Made by a program: the position numbers and the translations under genes. Under the pieces are notes generated by a model. That model did no database searches, was not told the origin of the DNA, and saw only the letters and a list, made by a program, of their open reading frames with translations. From Septoria linicola (Eukaryota; Ascomycota; Dothideomycetes; Mycosphaerellales; Mycosphaerellaceae), in assembly GCA_024114885.1 (NCBI GenBank), contig CP099418.1, positions 2,604,001-2,668,000 of the forward strand: DNA of 64,000 nucleotides, in the 5' to 3' direction. Positions 12,152 to 22,468 of the stretch are shown in pieces. Positions within the stretch are counted from its first letter, which is position 1, and each line of letters starts with the position of its first letter.

Positions 12152-13759
12152 ATGGAGAACTTAGACAGCTCTGTGCGTGGTGTTGCGGTAGTAGGGCGCT
12201 TCCGGCAGGCTGAAAAGCTGATAACACGAACCACGCCAGAGAAACTGTACTGTATGCTTTCGAGACCCATTGCAACATTTCGCCAATCAGCTCTGCGCAC
12301 CGGTGGAAGCTTAGAGTACGTCTCGATGCGTCCAACCCCAACAAGCTTCGAATTCGTCAACGCCTCAAGTACAAGGCCCGGGCAGTGTCCTACTGTGCTC
12401 AGTCGCATCCGCAGACATGCTATGAGGGACATTGGACTGCAGAGGCGTAAACAAAAGAAGAAGCCGAACGCGACGTTTGAGCTCGAATATGCTGCAGCTC
12501 GCAATGCTACACAAGGCTCGGACATTACAGCCACCCTGCTTCCGGCCATAGGCGGTGGTTCAATCCACACTTTCTTCCACCTACCCGTCGAACTCGATGA
12601 AGTCGGCAAAGAACTTCTTGCCAACATCTGGACCTCTGACGACAGCGTCAGTAGACAAACTGCACATCGACAAGATTGGTTCACGGTCTCTCTTGTCGAT
12701 GAAGCCACTTTTTACCAAGTACTGTCAAACTCAGAGCTGCATCTGAGTACCATTCGTCATCCCCATCAATCGAAACAGATCCGTGAAACGCCAATAAGCT
12801 TGAAATATCATCAAAAAGCTGTGAGCATCCAGAGGAAGCGGCCTGCGAACTTGGCAGTGACACATGTTACCGAAGAAATGATCGGTACTGCCAGCGGTCT
12901 GGTGGTGTATGCTGATATTTCGGGTTACCATGAGTGGTGGTTGCCACAGAGAAAAGGCATGGTTGACTTGATTCAAGCATTCGCAGGCGGACTAGAAGCA
13001 CTAGAGCGCAACAAGACACTGCGTGCCGCATGCAGCTGGGTAGAGGTAAGGGTGGCATTCATGCAGGACTTGCCGTGTCTCTTGCCATTGCCACACGAGT
13101 GGGAGGTAGAGTATGGCAGGAGTATAATAGACAGCGACACTGCTGCATGGGCAGTGGACGATCCTACCTTGCGCATGACATTTGCGGCTTTTGTCGGACA
13201 TTTTGACTGGCTTGACACATTCGACGCGCTGACCAGATTGGCGAAGAAGGTTGGAGAACGAGTGTGTGCCGGTAGGACTCAAGGAGATGATGTTCTCATG
13301 TGGACCAACAGCATCGCACATCGGCTCCTCTCAATGCAATGTAGAGACGACTTTGGCAGCGAGGAAAACAAACGACCTATCCTTGAGATTTGTCGATTGA
13401 CCATGCTGCTATTCCTGGCGAGCATTTATCGACATTATGGGGCTCACCCGACCAACTCTCGACTTCTTTTGTCTAGGCAACGTCAGCTCTTGTCATCTAT
13501 TGCTTTGGACTGGACTGGAATGCAGAAGGGCAGATCTTGGGCTGAACTAGTGGCTTTTGTGGAGACAGCAGAAAACGACAACAAAGCTCTTGCACAACAC
13601 CGCACACTGCTACATGGGAGCCATGTCGTCCAGGCGCTTTTGTCCAGTCCGCAGGACCTCGCGACTGCAAAACAAGTTCTGTGGCTCCCTGAACTGCTCG
13701 ACAGCAAGTTGGAGCATGCTGTGAACGGTACTGCTAAAGCCGCTATCGCCAACCAGTGA
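12152..13759 (+). CDS. Fungal-specific transcription-factor-domain-like protein
   Basis: A single 535-codon frame. It contains the RIRRHAMRDIGLQRRKQKKK segment (about residues 84-103) seen near the start of many fungal proteins annotated as tachykinin-family or Fungal_trans_2-type proteins, followed by an all-helical region compatible with that domain. No Zn2Cys6 cluster is visible, so DNA binding is unproven. Family members commonly start just before an F-x-F-V-N motif; here that would be the ATG at about 12326 (MRPTPTSFEFVNASS), so the first 58 residues may be untranslated. Role unknown. Confidence 0.68.
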   Translation: MENLDSSVRGVAVVGRFRQAEKLITRTTPEKLYCMLSRPIATFRQSALRTGGSLEYVSMRPTPTSFEFVNASSTRPGQCPTVLSRIRRHAMRDIGLQRRKQKKKPNATFELEYAAARNATQGSDITATLLPAIGGGSIHTFFHLPVELDEVGKELLANIWTSDDSVSRQTAHRQDWFTVSLVDEATFYQVLSNSELHLSTIRHPHQSKQIRETPISLKYHQKAVSIQRKRPANLAVTHVTEEMIGTASGLVVYADISGYHEWWLPQRKGMVDLIQAFAGGLEALERNKTLRAACSWVEVRVAFMQDLPCLLPLPHEWEVEYGRSIIDSDTAAWAVDDPTLRMTFAAFVGHFDWLDTFDALTRLAKKVGERVCAGRTQGDDVLMWTNSIAHRLLSMQCRDDFGSEENKRPILEICRLTMLLFLASIYRHYGAHPTNSRLLLSRQRQLLSSIALDWTGMQKGRSWAELVAFVETAENDNKALAQHRTLLHGSHVVQALLSSPQDLATAKQVLWLPELLDSKLEHAVNGTAKAAIANQ

Positions 13760-14753
13760 ATCATCCTCCTAGCCAACCTCTACGATCAACTCGCCCAATC
13801 CGATACCTCTCCTCTGGAGTCAAAGCCATCGTTGGGCGTGCACCCATTGCCTTCTGTCAAGCAAGCGCGGTCCTGACGCACAAGTCAGTCTGCTGGTGCC
13901 TTCGACCTCCAGCAAGTAGCCACGATTGGAGCATACTTACAAAAGCGCAGAATGAGTCCGGCTTTCCAGCATCGAGTCCATTCCCCACGCAATTTCCAGC
14001 TGGCCCCTCGCCTTTGATACAGTTCTGTTGTACAATCGTCATCAGATGCACCCGGTGCGGTATCAATACCAGGAATGCCTTACCCAGTGAGCACGAGCAG
14101 CAGAGAAGAGTGCAAATGGCAACAGAATATCCTGGATTCTCATTATGGTCGTTGTTGCTTCAGGCCGTCTAAAGCTGTGAAGTCTTGGTGGCAGTTCTTC
14201 TTTCCTTATAACTATAACATAAGGAAATCTCAGTTGATCACAAGCCTGCTCCTTCGCAAGCAGTGTTCACCGCAGAACACCACCGGGAATATTCCGGCGA
14301 CCAAGCAAAGCAACGAGGAACGAACAGCCTCTTGGCTGTCTTAGCTCATGTTGATTTGCATCACTAAGGCTACTGGGCCGCCACTTTACGATGAAGCCAA
14401 GTCTTGCGCACGATGTTCTTTCAATAGCCGCGGAGCTGGCAACATGGTGGCAACTCTCCCTGCAGCCTTGTCATCCTTTAGTAAAGACTTAGACTGGGGC
14501 GCCACGTTCCCTGGCACTAATCTAGACGCACCACGACGTTCATTCCCTGGACGTCACTATTGTCTCGTTGGTCCTTATCAATGCTGCTGGTGTCAAGACA
14601 AATACCCAATCAAAGCGCCAACGCTAGTTCAAACGACAAATATTGCCAAGCTTAACGCGACAGCGGCCGTGACACATTCAGCGTATTCTTCATATTCTTG
14701 CGGAGGCTATGCCAAGCTCTGCGCACACGACTGCGCGGTTGTGGGCTGCCAGC
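13760..14753. other. Convergent intergenic region
   Basis: It lies between the ends of the 12152 gene and FAB1 and so contains both 3' UTRs. A Cys-rich frame at 14348-14782 overlaps the FAB1 end and lacks a signal peptide or splice support, so it is not called. Confidence 0.5.
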
Positions 14754-17700
14754 CTACGACATGTCGTCTCCAGTCTCAGTGACATCCCCTTCCACTGTTG
14801 CGCCTTGCCCTTCGCCTTCCCTCAGCGTTTTGGGCATTCCAAGATTAACCTGGAAACTCCACCAGCAATTTGGTGCTTGCAGGACATACTGCATCATAGA
14901 CACCCTGAACCGGTTCCTGTAGTCCTTGGGACTCGTGATCGTAGGCTTGTTCTTTCCACGATCTTTGATCCAGCTCTCTAACTTTTTGTCCCATGTGTAA
15001 GTTCGTATACAATCAATGATGCCAACGACAAGCTCTTTACGAGTGTCATCGAATCCAGCCATGAGACTATAGTCCATAACGTTTTGTTTGCATAGCCAGA
15101 GCGTGTCGTTGAAGACAGAGGCCTGAAGGAGTTTACGACTGTGTTCACGAACGAACAGAGGGGACTCAAAGATTGTTTCGACGAGGTTCTCGTCGAGAAG
15201 TACTTCGTCTGCTTGGCCCGTGGCCTCGATTTTGCGGTTGCGCATGCTGCCTTTGAGGTCGAATCGTCGGTCGGGGCTCCTCTCGTAGAACAGATTCTCC
15301 ATGACGAGTAGGTAATAGGAGAAGTCCACACCAGTAGCTGGATTACGAATGTTCACCTGGAAGAGACCGAACATCTTTGCTATCACACTCGGCACTCCAT
15401 GAAACAAGGTATAGCTCATGAAATTGAAGTAGTCCGGTGCAAATTTCGTGAAGGCCTTCAATTCGACTTCTTGTAGACTCTTGATGATGAAACGACTGTC
15501 CAGTGTTCGGAGAAAGAGAGACTTGGTCTTGCCACCTTTGGAATCGAACTTTAGACACCGTGACATGGATTCCATAAATCGATCAGCCACGCCGCATCGG
15601 CGTCGCAGGGCATCAAACGACTCGGCGTAAAAGATTTTACAACTTGCTTTGACCTGTCCATGAGCAAAGGAATACTTCATATGTGTTGCAACGTCTCCCA
15701 ATAAGCTGGCCTCAATGTCTGCCCTCTGGCCTTCTGCGCCCGAGAGGTTGGCGGTGGATGCCGTGCTTGTCGAATGGGCATGCCCATGCTTTGCAAGCGG
15801 CTGTCGATTAGGAGCCTTTCGAAAGCCCTTCTCTTTGACTTGATAGTCTGCACATGCCAACGAGAGAGCAATCACAGATGACGGCTCATCTTCGCGCACA
15901 ATGATGTCAGAGTCCTCGAAGACATGCTCGGTTGCATGAAGAGGATACTCTAAGTTGCCCCAGCCAGACGCAGACCTTTTGGACCAGAATTCGGCAAGAT
16001 ACTTGAACCATTGATTCTTTCTTTGCTCTCCAATCTGGCCGTCTGGGCCCAAGTCATGTAAGTCAGGGCCAGTAGTGGAAGGAGACTGGAGAGATGAGGA
16101 TGGATCTGAGGTGTCTCTAGACCGAGATAGTCCATGCTCATTGTCACTCATTTCATCATCGGCATCGACAATGGTATCGCCGGCGAGTGTGGAAGCTTCA
16201 GCTTCGTGGGCTAAAACGTGCTCATCGTCATCCAGAGCATGCTTGTCAGCTTCACTGATGGAATGATCTTCTGGCTGATTCTGCGCGACGATTTCGTCCA
16301 TCTCACGGCGGACAGCCCTTTCTCGCTCTTGCTCAAGCTCGAGCTCCTGTACAGTAGGCGGCCTCTCCCCTACAGCGTCAACAGCATTCTGATAGACTTC
16401 GACGACAGGGCGACTACTGGCAAGGGGATTCGCTCTGGCTTGACGGCTCCTCGTAGCCCGCTGGCGCCGTTCCTTCAAACGTTCCTTCTCGAACTCGCGA
16501 GACATTTGTTCAAAGTGCTTGGCTAGAGCAGAAACCGTGCTTGGGAAGCTTTCTTCATGCTTTGCAGGAATCGAGCGCGGTATGAACGAAGGTGCAATCT
16601 TGCCGGCCTTATTGGTGAGTCGCCCTACGCCCAGACGATCTCCAAGGCGCTTATCGATGCCATGATTCTCTCCTTCTCCTGGTTGCTCCTGACTTGTAGT
16701 AACAGCATCGATGCTAGGATTGTTCATGGTGGCATCCGCACTGAGGCGGTGGGCGTGCCCAGGATGACCAGGCTGAGATTTTGCTCTGAGCAGTGGTGGA
16801 GGTACAGGTCTAGCCGCTGGACTCGGACTGGCATCTCTCTGCTTTTGCTGCAAATCCGCTAGCCGGGGGATTCTAGTCTCGGGCACTTCGTCTGCGCCAG
16901 TACTGGCTTTGTTGTTTCGAATTTGTTCGATTTTCTCTAACAAACCGGAGCTGAGTGGCTTGGGTTGGATGGCAAATGGCTCTTCGGTTTGAGAATCGTG
17001 TTCAGACGCATCCTCGGGACTCTTTCGGGGAGACAATTCGTCTAGAGTGTCTCCAACCAGTACAGGCGGTGGCGATTGAGTCGGTACAGCCAAATCGAGA
17101 TGTTTCACATCGTCCCGCTCCACAGCCTCTTCAAGCTCTTTCCTAGGCGTGGTCACTCGAACGAGCTCAGTGCCTAGCAACCCGCTAGGATCGTGGCTTT
17201 TTACAGGCCTTAGAGGATCATTCTCATCAGCAGCCGCTGTGTGCTCCTCCATCGCGCTCGACAGCACATCCTGGGCCTTCTGCCTCAGCAACTCGTCTCT
17301 GGCGTGCGGCGCTCTTCTAGCATTGGATGTCTCAAAGCCGTCTTCCGTGTCACTTCCAGCTTCAGAGCCTATCGTACCGCGAGCAGGCTGCGATTCTAGA
17401 AACATTTTCCTCATCTGGTCCACTGCTATTTTCCGGATATCTGCTTCTGATGGGAAGTATTTTTCCTCAAATCTTTCGAATTCGTCATCCCACGCTATTG
17501 CTTTTTCGTCCATGAAACGTAGCGCTCGATTGAGAGGTATGAGCTCGTAGTAGCGGGACTTTGCGTACTTAAGCTGCAGCTTCTCCTTGAGCTCTCTTTC
17601 GTCAACTTCCAGCTTCATTCTTAACTCTTCGACCAGAGCATAGGCAGCTTCAGCGGTTTTTTCGTTGACGTTGTCCACAGTGATCATGTCTAATCGCTGT

Positions 17701-20700
17701 CGGACGGAACTGATGAAAGCCCGAAGTCGCTCTTCGAAAAGCTGATACTGCTCGTTCTTGACTGTCAAATCCGCTTCTACTTTCCAGGTCACTTGAGCCT
17801 TGGGCACAGTCACATCGTAGATGTCAATGGGGTCATATTGCACTCTCACAACGGTATCGTGGAAACCGAAACACCGCAAGAAGTCTCGGTGTATGTCGTG
17901 CTTACACAAACCAGCTCGTGGGTGAAGGTGGCTACTCCAAAAACTCAGCTCGAGATATTTGGCAAACGAATACTTCCATGTATGTGAACTCATCTGCGTC
18001 ACTGTGGTCTCGTGTCTGCATAGGCGGCAGGTGGACCACATCAGAATTTGGTCGTGCATGCCCCGTACCTTGGTCTGCTGACGCTGTGTCGATACTGTTA
18101 GCTGCCCATAACCATGCACGTACTGTCGGTGGTGATCGGACATCTTCTTGCTACAGTCGCCACAGGTTTTCACCGCGGCTGCGCACATCTCTTGAATATA
18201 TTGTCCAAGAGTCAGGTCGTCCTCGTGGTATGGGTCGGTCCTGCCGTAAGATGCGTAGAAGCCAAGTCCGAGTAGCTCTGGCCCTGTGCATGGTGCACTA
18301 GTGATACTTGATACAGTGGAGTACAATACCACGATCTTTTGATGTGAGAACGGATCAAAGGGATTGACTTCGCCGTTCTGGAAGGATTCCCACTGCCGTT
18401 CCTGAACCTCAAAAGTATGCTTTGCCTTTTGAAGCTGTGCTTCGTGCACAGCATGTAGATACTCTCGGACAGCTTTGGGTTGATCCTTTGACGCGGGTGC
18501 GTTGACCATGTCCGGCTTGACGAGACTGAAATTCTCCTTGATTTCCAGCTCGTCTTTCTCGTTGCTCACATCATCCCCATCCTCGTCCGCAGCCGCATAC
18601 TGATCTCTGAGCATCTTATATGTTGCAAGCCTGCGCTCAAGGTCGCGGAGTTGGGTGAGCAGATACGGCTGCATGAAAATGACAAAAGGTGATGCTGACA
18701 AAATTCGCTTGCGAGATTCACGCTCTTGCTCTTCGTATTTGAAATGTAGATTTGCGTTGCCTTTTTCAATTTCCTGCTGGAGAGTCTCGTTGATGGTCAG
18801 CTGTCGATCCTCAGCGGGCACTGCATCGTTTATGTGGCGATGTGTACCGTCTTGGCTGTCGACTGTTCGTGGTATGGACACAAATTCGTCACGCATGAGG
18901 GAATTTTCGAGCTTCAGGCTGTAAGCGACATAGCACATGAATTCTGCGATGCGCTTGATCTTGCGCAAAATCTTCGTGTCCGCACCCCGCAGCACGACGG
19001 TACAACCAAGGTCAGGTTGGCAGCCCGATAGGTATATATATGTCTTGCGAAGCCCATCGGTCACGTAGGTCTTGACATCGAAGCTGTCACAAATTCCGAG
19101 ATTGTCATAACTCATCATTGTAAGCTTCTCAACGGATTTGACCGGACTTGTCATGGTTACGCGTGCAATCGCAGCCAGGACAGATTCTTTGATGTTGTAT
19201 GCCACTGTAATGTTCTCCTCTTCGAGCATCAGTAGAGCCTTGCCGGATACGTGCTTCTGGACCAGCAGCACATCCGGTCTCAATTGGGCTATGCGTTTGA
19301 CCAAGTTTTTGAGATACTCTGTTTCCTGAGCTAGAATTGGCTCGAGGCTCATAAAATGGGCCTCGTGTCGGGCATACTCAATGGAGAAATTCACGATCAA
19401 TATCTTTGGATTGGCAAGGGTGCGGGCCATCGATTTGAGAGCAATGTTCTTGCTGAACACGATTCCAGACACGTATCCGGTGTCCCGGGGCTTGCCACCA
19501 GGAATCTTCTTGAGCTTGATATAGTGCCTGATATCCATGTCATCTCCCGCCTGCACGTCTGGCTCGACATCGTTCGTGCACTGCATCAACACCGGAAGCA
19601 GCGCTTGTTGCCATGCACGAGAATGGGGGACCTGCGCATCGCCAAGCAACTGTGCTAGCAACTTCCGCATGTGCTCCTCACTTGCAGGATACAGCTCGAG
19701 ATCATCTGTTGGGCGATTCTGTTGTAGAGCCGGACTGCACGTCACTTTGGCATATGTCGTTTGTCCAGAAGGTGTCCTTGGGCGTGGAAGCATCTCTCCA
19801 GCATTGCTTTGAGGCACAAGATTACTTTGACTGGCTCGTGGAGCAGCACGAGCCACAGGTATATCACTGAGGTGACGGCTGCGTGGACGTACTGGCACAG
19901 TTCTTGATTCTTCAGCTTTGTCGCCATGTATGCTAGAACCTTGGGCTAAGCGTCGGTCCGTGCCTCTCGAGCGACCCTTTGTGAAAGCGGAGCTGAGCAG
20001 CCCGGCAAAGCCCAGCTTGTCACGTTCGCCTGGTGATGCGCTTGGGCCTTCGAGAGCCGCCATGATACTCTGATGCTGACCATCCTCAGAGCCATCGTCC
20101 GAAAGGTAGTCTGCAAGGTCGGGATCAATAATGTTGTCTTTGTGGAACGTCGGCAGCTGTCGTTTCTCGACATCTTCGGCCACTCCCTGATGGAAGGGAC
20201 CCCGCTCAATGTCCACGCTGGAGCGCACCAGTCGGCTGCTGGGGTGGTGCTTGGAGTGTCGTCGACGATGACTTGATGACCGTGGACGGCGGCTGAGTGA
20301 GATCAGTGAGTGTGATGAACCCGGTCGAGCAAGTGTACGGGAGTCATCGAATTCGATGACGGCAGAGCGGCGCTTTGCCTCGCGGTTTCGTCGTGATACA
20401 GGAATGCCTATAGATGGGGTCATGACCTCAACGTCGGTCCTACTAAACGCTGAGCCATCTAGCCTGCCAATCATCTCGTCGTGATCCGCACGCGAGTTGT
20501 GCGCAAGCGGGCTTCTGGTGTAATCGTCCCGATCCTCATCAGAGAACACCGTAGAGTCATCGTCACTGCCCATGATGACACTTTCGCACAATTTGCACAA
20601 GCGCACGTCGCTGGCCTGGCCGAATTGTCGACCAGGGTGGAGCGATGTACACTTTGCATCGAATATCTGGCCACAGCTTCTGCAGTGATGCTTACGTCGG

Positions 20701-22046
20701 AAGGTGGAGAAGCTTTGTCCGCAAGAGAAACAGACCCTGGCTCCTTCGTCTTGCATCCAGAACTTGCGGTCGAGCACATGACGTTGTTTTGATGATGACG
20801 ACTGTGATTTGTCCGAGACTGAGCCAGACTTGAGGGTCGACCGTTTGCGTCCCAGGGCGGTGTTCATGTTAGCTGCAGGCTCAACGCTGGGCTTTCTGTA
20901 AGAGGTGGCTCGAGAGCTTGGAGCTGAGCTGCCTTCACTACCATCCATAGTCGATGAAGTTCGCGATGGGTCGAAGCCAGGGAGGTGAGACACTCCCACA
21001 CGAAGCATTGGCGGCCTTCGCGGCTGTCGAGCCTCAGAGGCTGCGTGCTGGGGGTTGCTCGCAGCAGCTGGAGGGGGCAGGGGCTGAGAAGGGGCAGGAA
21101 ACAAAGGCTCCGGATCGTCTGCATAGTCTGAGTCCTCGATGGCCTCTTCCAGGTCATCTCGAAGGCGTGCCTGGCTGATTTGCTTCGGCTGGTCCGTGAG
21201 CGACACCTCATGATGTGACAATACCCGGGCTAGAGCATCTGTGCCTTCGGCGCTCCGGTCGCCGTTCCAAGCGCTTCTCGCCTTCTCCACGTCTTCTTTG
21301 GTGGGCACGTCCGGGGCAGATTTGGTCTTGGCCAGGGAATGTGTGGCAGGCGCTCTGGCTGAATCGACAGATGGCTCTCGTGAAACGCGTACGCCGACAG
21401 CAGGAATGGGCTGCCCGTCAGCGGTGTGCAGATGCAGCTGTGGCGTGCCCGATTTGCCTTCGCTCTGTTCGTGGCTCGAAGGGTTACGCACAAGCGGAGA
21501 TGCGGGCACATTCAGACTCGCCACAGACTGCTGGTCTGCTGGTGCGGGCTTCCTGGCATTCAGTTGCTGTTGTGTCCGAGACCTGGTCGTGAGCGGCGAA
21601 GAGGGCACCGACTGCACGGAGCCTGTGTCAAGCGACTCGCGGGACTCGATGCTCTTTGGCCTGCTCCTGCCAATGTCCCTGTCCCTCACGCTGCCACTGC
21701 TCGTGCTTGCACTTCCGCCCCCACCACCACCACCGCCGCCAGCCACTGACTGGCGCAGCCTGTTATACATGCCCGAGATGCCATTGCTGACCAGCTCCTT
21801 GGCACCGCTGCTCCTGCCCTCGCCGTCAAAGTCGTGAAAGGACGTCAGGCCGTCCGATCTGCTGGCTGTCGTGTGGATCTCGTCAAGTGCCTGGGCAAGC
21901 GTCTCCTTGTCGACTCCCTTCTTCGACGAGATGGATGCCAGCGAGCCTCTGCGGGACCTGCCGCTGGCTATAAATGGCGCCATCAGCGCACTCGAGGCTC
22001 CTGGCGAATTGATGCTGGTGGTGTTGGTGGACTCGACGATGGCCAT
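14754..22046 (-). CDS. fab1: FAB1, phosphatidylinositol-3-phosphate 5-kinase
   Basis: One uninterrupted 2430-codon frame. Fab1/PIKfyve phosphorylates PI3P to PI(3,5)P2 on vacuolar and endosomal membranes. Domains in order: a long low-complexity N-terminus with a poly-Gly run (about residue 106); a FYVE zinc finger at about 421-487 containing the FRRKHHCRSCGQIF PI3P-binding patch; a TCP-1/chaperonin-like domain at about 800-1080 (TLANPKILIVNFSIEY, RPDVLLVQKHVSGKAL); a CHRD-type Cys-rich middle region (LMWSTCRLCRHETTVTQMS); and the C-terminal lipid kinase domain at about 2110-2400 with RFDLKGSMRNRK, NVMDYSLMAGFDD and GIIDCIRTYTWDKK. Its length is typical of filamentous-fungal Fab1. It is divergent from the TPP1-like gene, with 422 bp between the starts. 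Confidence 0.96.
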   Translation of the reverse strand: MAIVESTNTTSINSPGASSALMAPFIASGRSRRGSLASISSKKGVDKETLAQALDEIHTTASRSDGLTSFHDFDGEGRSSGAKELVSNGISGMYNRLRQSVAGGGGGGGGGSASTSSGSVRDRDIGRSRPKSIESRESLDTGSVQSVPSSPLTTRSRTQQQLNARKPAPADQQSVASLNVPASPLVRNPSSHEQSEGKSGTPQLHLHTADGQPIPAVGVRVSREPSVDSARAPATHSLAKTKSAPDVPTKEDVEKARSAWNGDRSAEGTDALARVLSHHEVSLTDQPKQISQARLRDDLEEAIEDSDYADDPEPLFPAPSQPLPPPAAASNPQHAASEARQPRRPPMLRVGVSHLPGFDPSRTSSTMDGSEGSSAPSSRATSYRKPSVEPAANMNTALGRKRSTLKSGSVSDKSQSSSSKQRHVLDRKFWMQDEGARVCFSCGQSFSTFRRKHHCRSCGQIFDAKCTSLHPGRQFGQASDVRLCKLCESVIMGSDDDSTVFSDEDRDDYTRSPLAHNSRADHDEMIGRLDGSAFSRTDVEVMTPSIGIPVSRRNREAKRRSAVIEFDDSRTLARPGSSHSLISLSRRPRSSSHRRRHSKHHPSSRLVRSSVDIERGPFHQGVAEDVEKRQLPTFHKDNIIDPDLADYLSDDGSEDGQHQSIMAALEGPSASPGERDKLGFAGLLSSAFTKGRSRGTDRRLAQGSSIHGDKAEESRTVPVRPRSRHLSDIPVARAAPRASQSNLVPQSNAGEMLPRPRTPSGQTTYAKVTCSPALQQNRPTDDLELYPASEEHMRKLLAQLLGDAQVPHSRAWQQALLPVLMQCTNDVEPDVQAGDDMDIRHYIKLKKIPGGKPRDTGYVSGIVFSKNIALKSMARTLANPKILIVNFSIEYARHEAHFMSLEPILAQETEYLKNLVKRIAQLRPDVLLVQKHVSGKALLMLEEENITVAYNIKESVLAAIARVTMTSPVKSVEKLTMMSYDNLGICDSFDVKTYVTDGLRKTYIYLSGCQPDLGCTVVLRGADTKILRKIKRIAEFMCYVAYSLKLENSLMRDEFVSIPRTVDSQDGTHRHINDAVPAEDRQLTINETLQQEIEKGNANLHFKYEEQERESRKRILSASPFVIFMQPYLLTQLRDLERRLATYKMLRDQYAAADEDGDDVSNEKDELEIKENFSLVKPDMVNAPASKDQPKAVREYLHAVHEAQLQKAKHTFEVQERQWESFQNGEVNPFDPFSHQKIVVLYSTVSSITSAPCTGPELLGLGFYASYGRTDPYHEDDLTLGQYIQEMCAAAVKTCGDCSKKMSDHHRQYVHGYGQLTVSTQRQQTKVRGMHDQILMWSTCRLCRHETTVTQMSSHTWKYSFAKYLELSFWSSHLHPRAGLCKHDIHRDFLRCFGFHDTVVRVQYDPIDIYDVTVPKAQVTWKVEADLTVKNEQYQLFEERLRAFISSVRQRLDMITVDNVNEKTAEAAYALVEELRMKLEVDERELKEKLQLKYAKSRYYELIPLNRALRFMDEKAIAWDDEFERFEEKYFPSEADIRKIAVDQMRKMFLESQPARGTIGSEAGSDTEDGFETSNARRAPHARDELLRQKAQDVLSSAMEEHTAAADENDPLRPVKSHDPSGLLGTELVRVTTPRKELEEAVERDDVKHLDLAVPTQSPPPVLVGDTLDELSPRKSPEDASEHDSQTEEPFAIQPKPLSSGLLEKIEQIRNNKASTGADEVPETRIPRLADLQQKQRDASPSPAARPVPPPLLRAKSQPGHPGHAHRLSADATMNNPSIDAVTTSQEQPGEGENHGIDKRLGDRLGVGRLTNKAGKIAPSFIPRSIPAKHEESFPSTVSALAKHFEQMSREFEKERLKERRQRATRSRQARANPLASSRPVVEVYQNAVDAVGERPPTVQELELEQERERAVRREMDEIVAQNQPEDHSISEADKHALDDDEHVLAHEAEASTLAGDTIVDADDEMSDNEHGLSRSRDTSDPSSSLQSPSTTGPDLHDLGPDGQIGEQRKNQWFKYLAEFWSKRSASGWGNLEYPLHATEHVFEDSDIIVREDEPSSVIALSLACADYQVKEKGFRKAPNRQPLAKHGHAHSTSTASTANLSGAEGQRADIEASLLGDVATHMKYSFAHGQVKASCKIFYAESFDALRRRCGVADRFMESMSRCLKFDSKGGKTKSLFLRTLDSRFIIKSLQEVELKAFTKFAPDYFNFMSYTLFHGVPSVIAKMFGLFQVNIRNPATGVDFSYYLLVMENLFYERSPDRRFDLKGSMRNRKIEATGQADEVLLDENLVETIFESPLFVREHSRKLLQASVFNDTLWLCKQNVMDYSLMAGFDDTRKELVVGIIDCIRTYTWDKKLESWIKDRGKNKPTITSPKDYRNRFRVSMMQYVLQAPNCWWSFQVNLGMPKTLREGEGQGATVEGDVTETGDDMS

Positions 22047-22468
22047 GCTCGCCGTAGTGTCCTGCTTCTACTCGCGGACTGCAACATCGCAAAGTGCTCC
22101 TACCTCCACTCATTCATTCGTTCTTGCATTCACGCATGGGCTGAAGTAAATATTAACCTTATTTCATCTTCGTTACTTTCGTCTCACAAACCTGTCGTGA
22201 CTGCTGCACCTCGAGAACGCACCCGCCAAAGCTATGACGCTTCTGCGACAAGGATCATGTTGCTGCAGCGGACCGCGAAGCTTAACTACTTTCCAAGCGC
22301 GTCTCTCACACTTCACTTTCACATCGCGAGACACACACGACCAGTGCGCGGCATGATCGACTCACACACTTCTGCACTCCATTTGTTCTGCCGTCGCCAA
22401 CGTGTCGGCACGTCAGCAGCACAAGCACAAACAAGCAATGCCCTTCAACTGCCGCACACCCCACAAAT
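22047..22468. other. Shared divergent upstream region (FAB1 / TPP1-like)
   Basis: These 422 bp separate two divergent ATGs and must contain both 5' UTRs and promoters. No clear TATA box; CACA-rich stretches precede the plus-strand ATG. Confidence 0.55.

Noticed and set aside
14348..14782. Cys-rich 144-codon frame as a small secreted effector
   Set aside because: No signal peptide, irregular Cys spacing, and it overlaps the end of FAB1 on the other strand.
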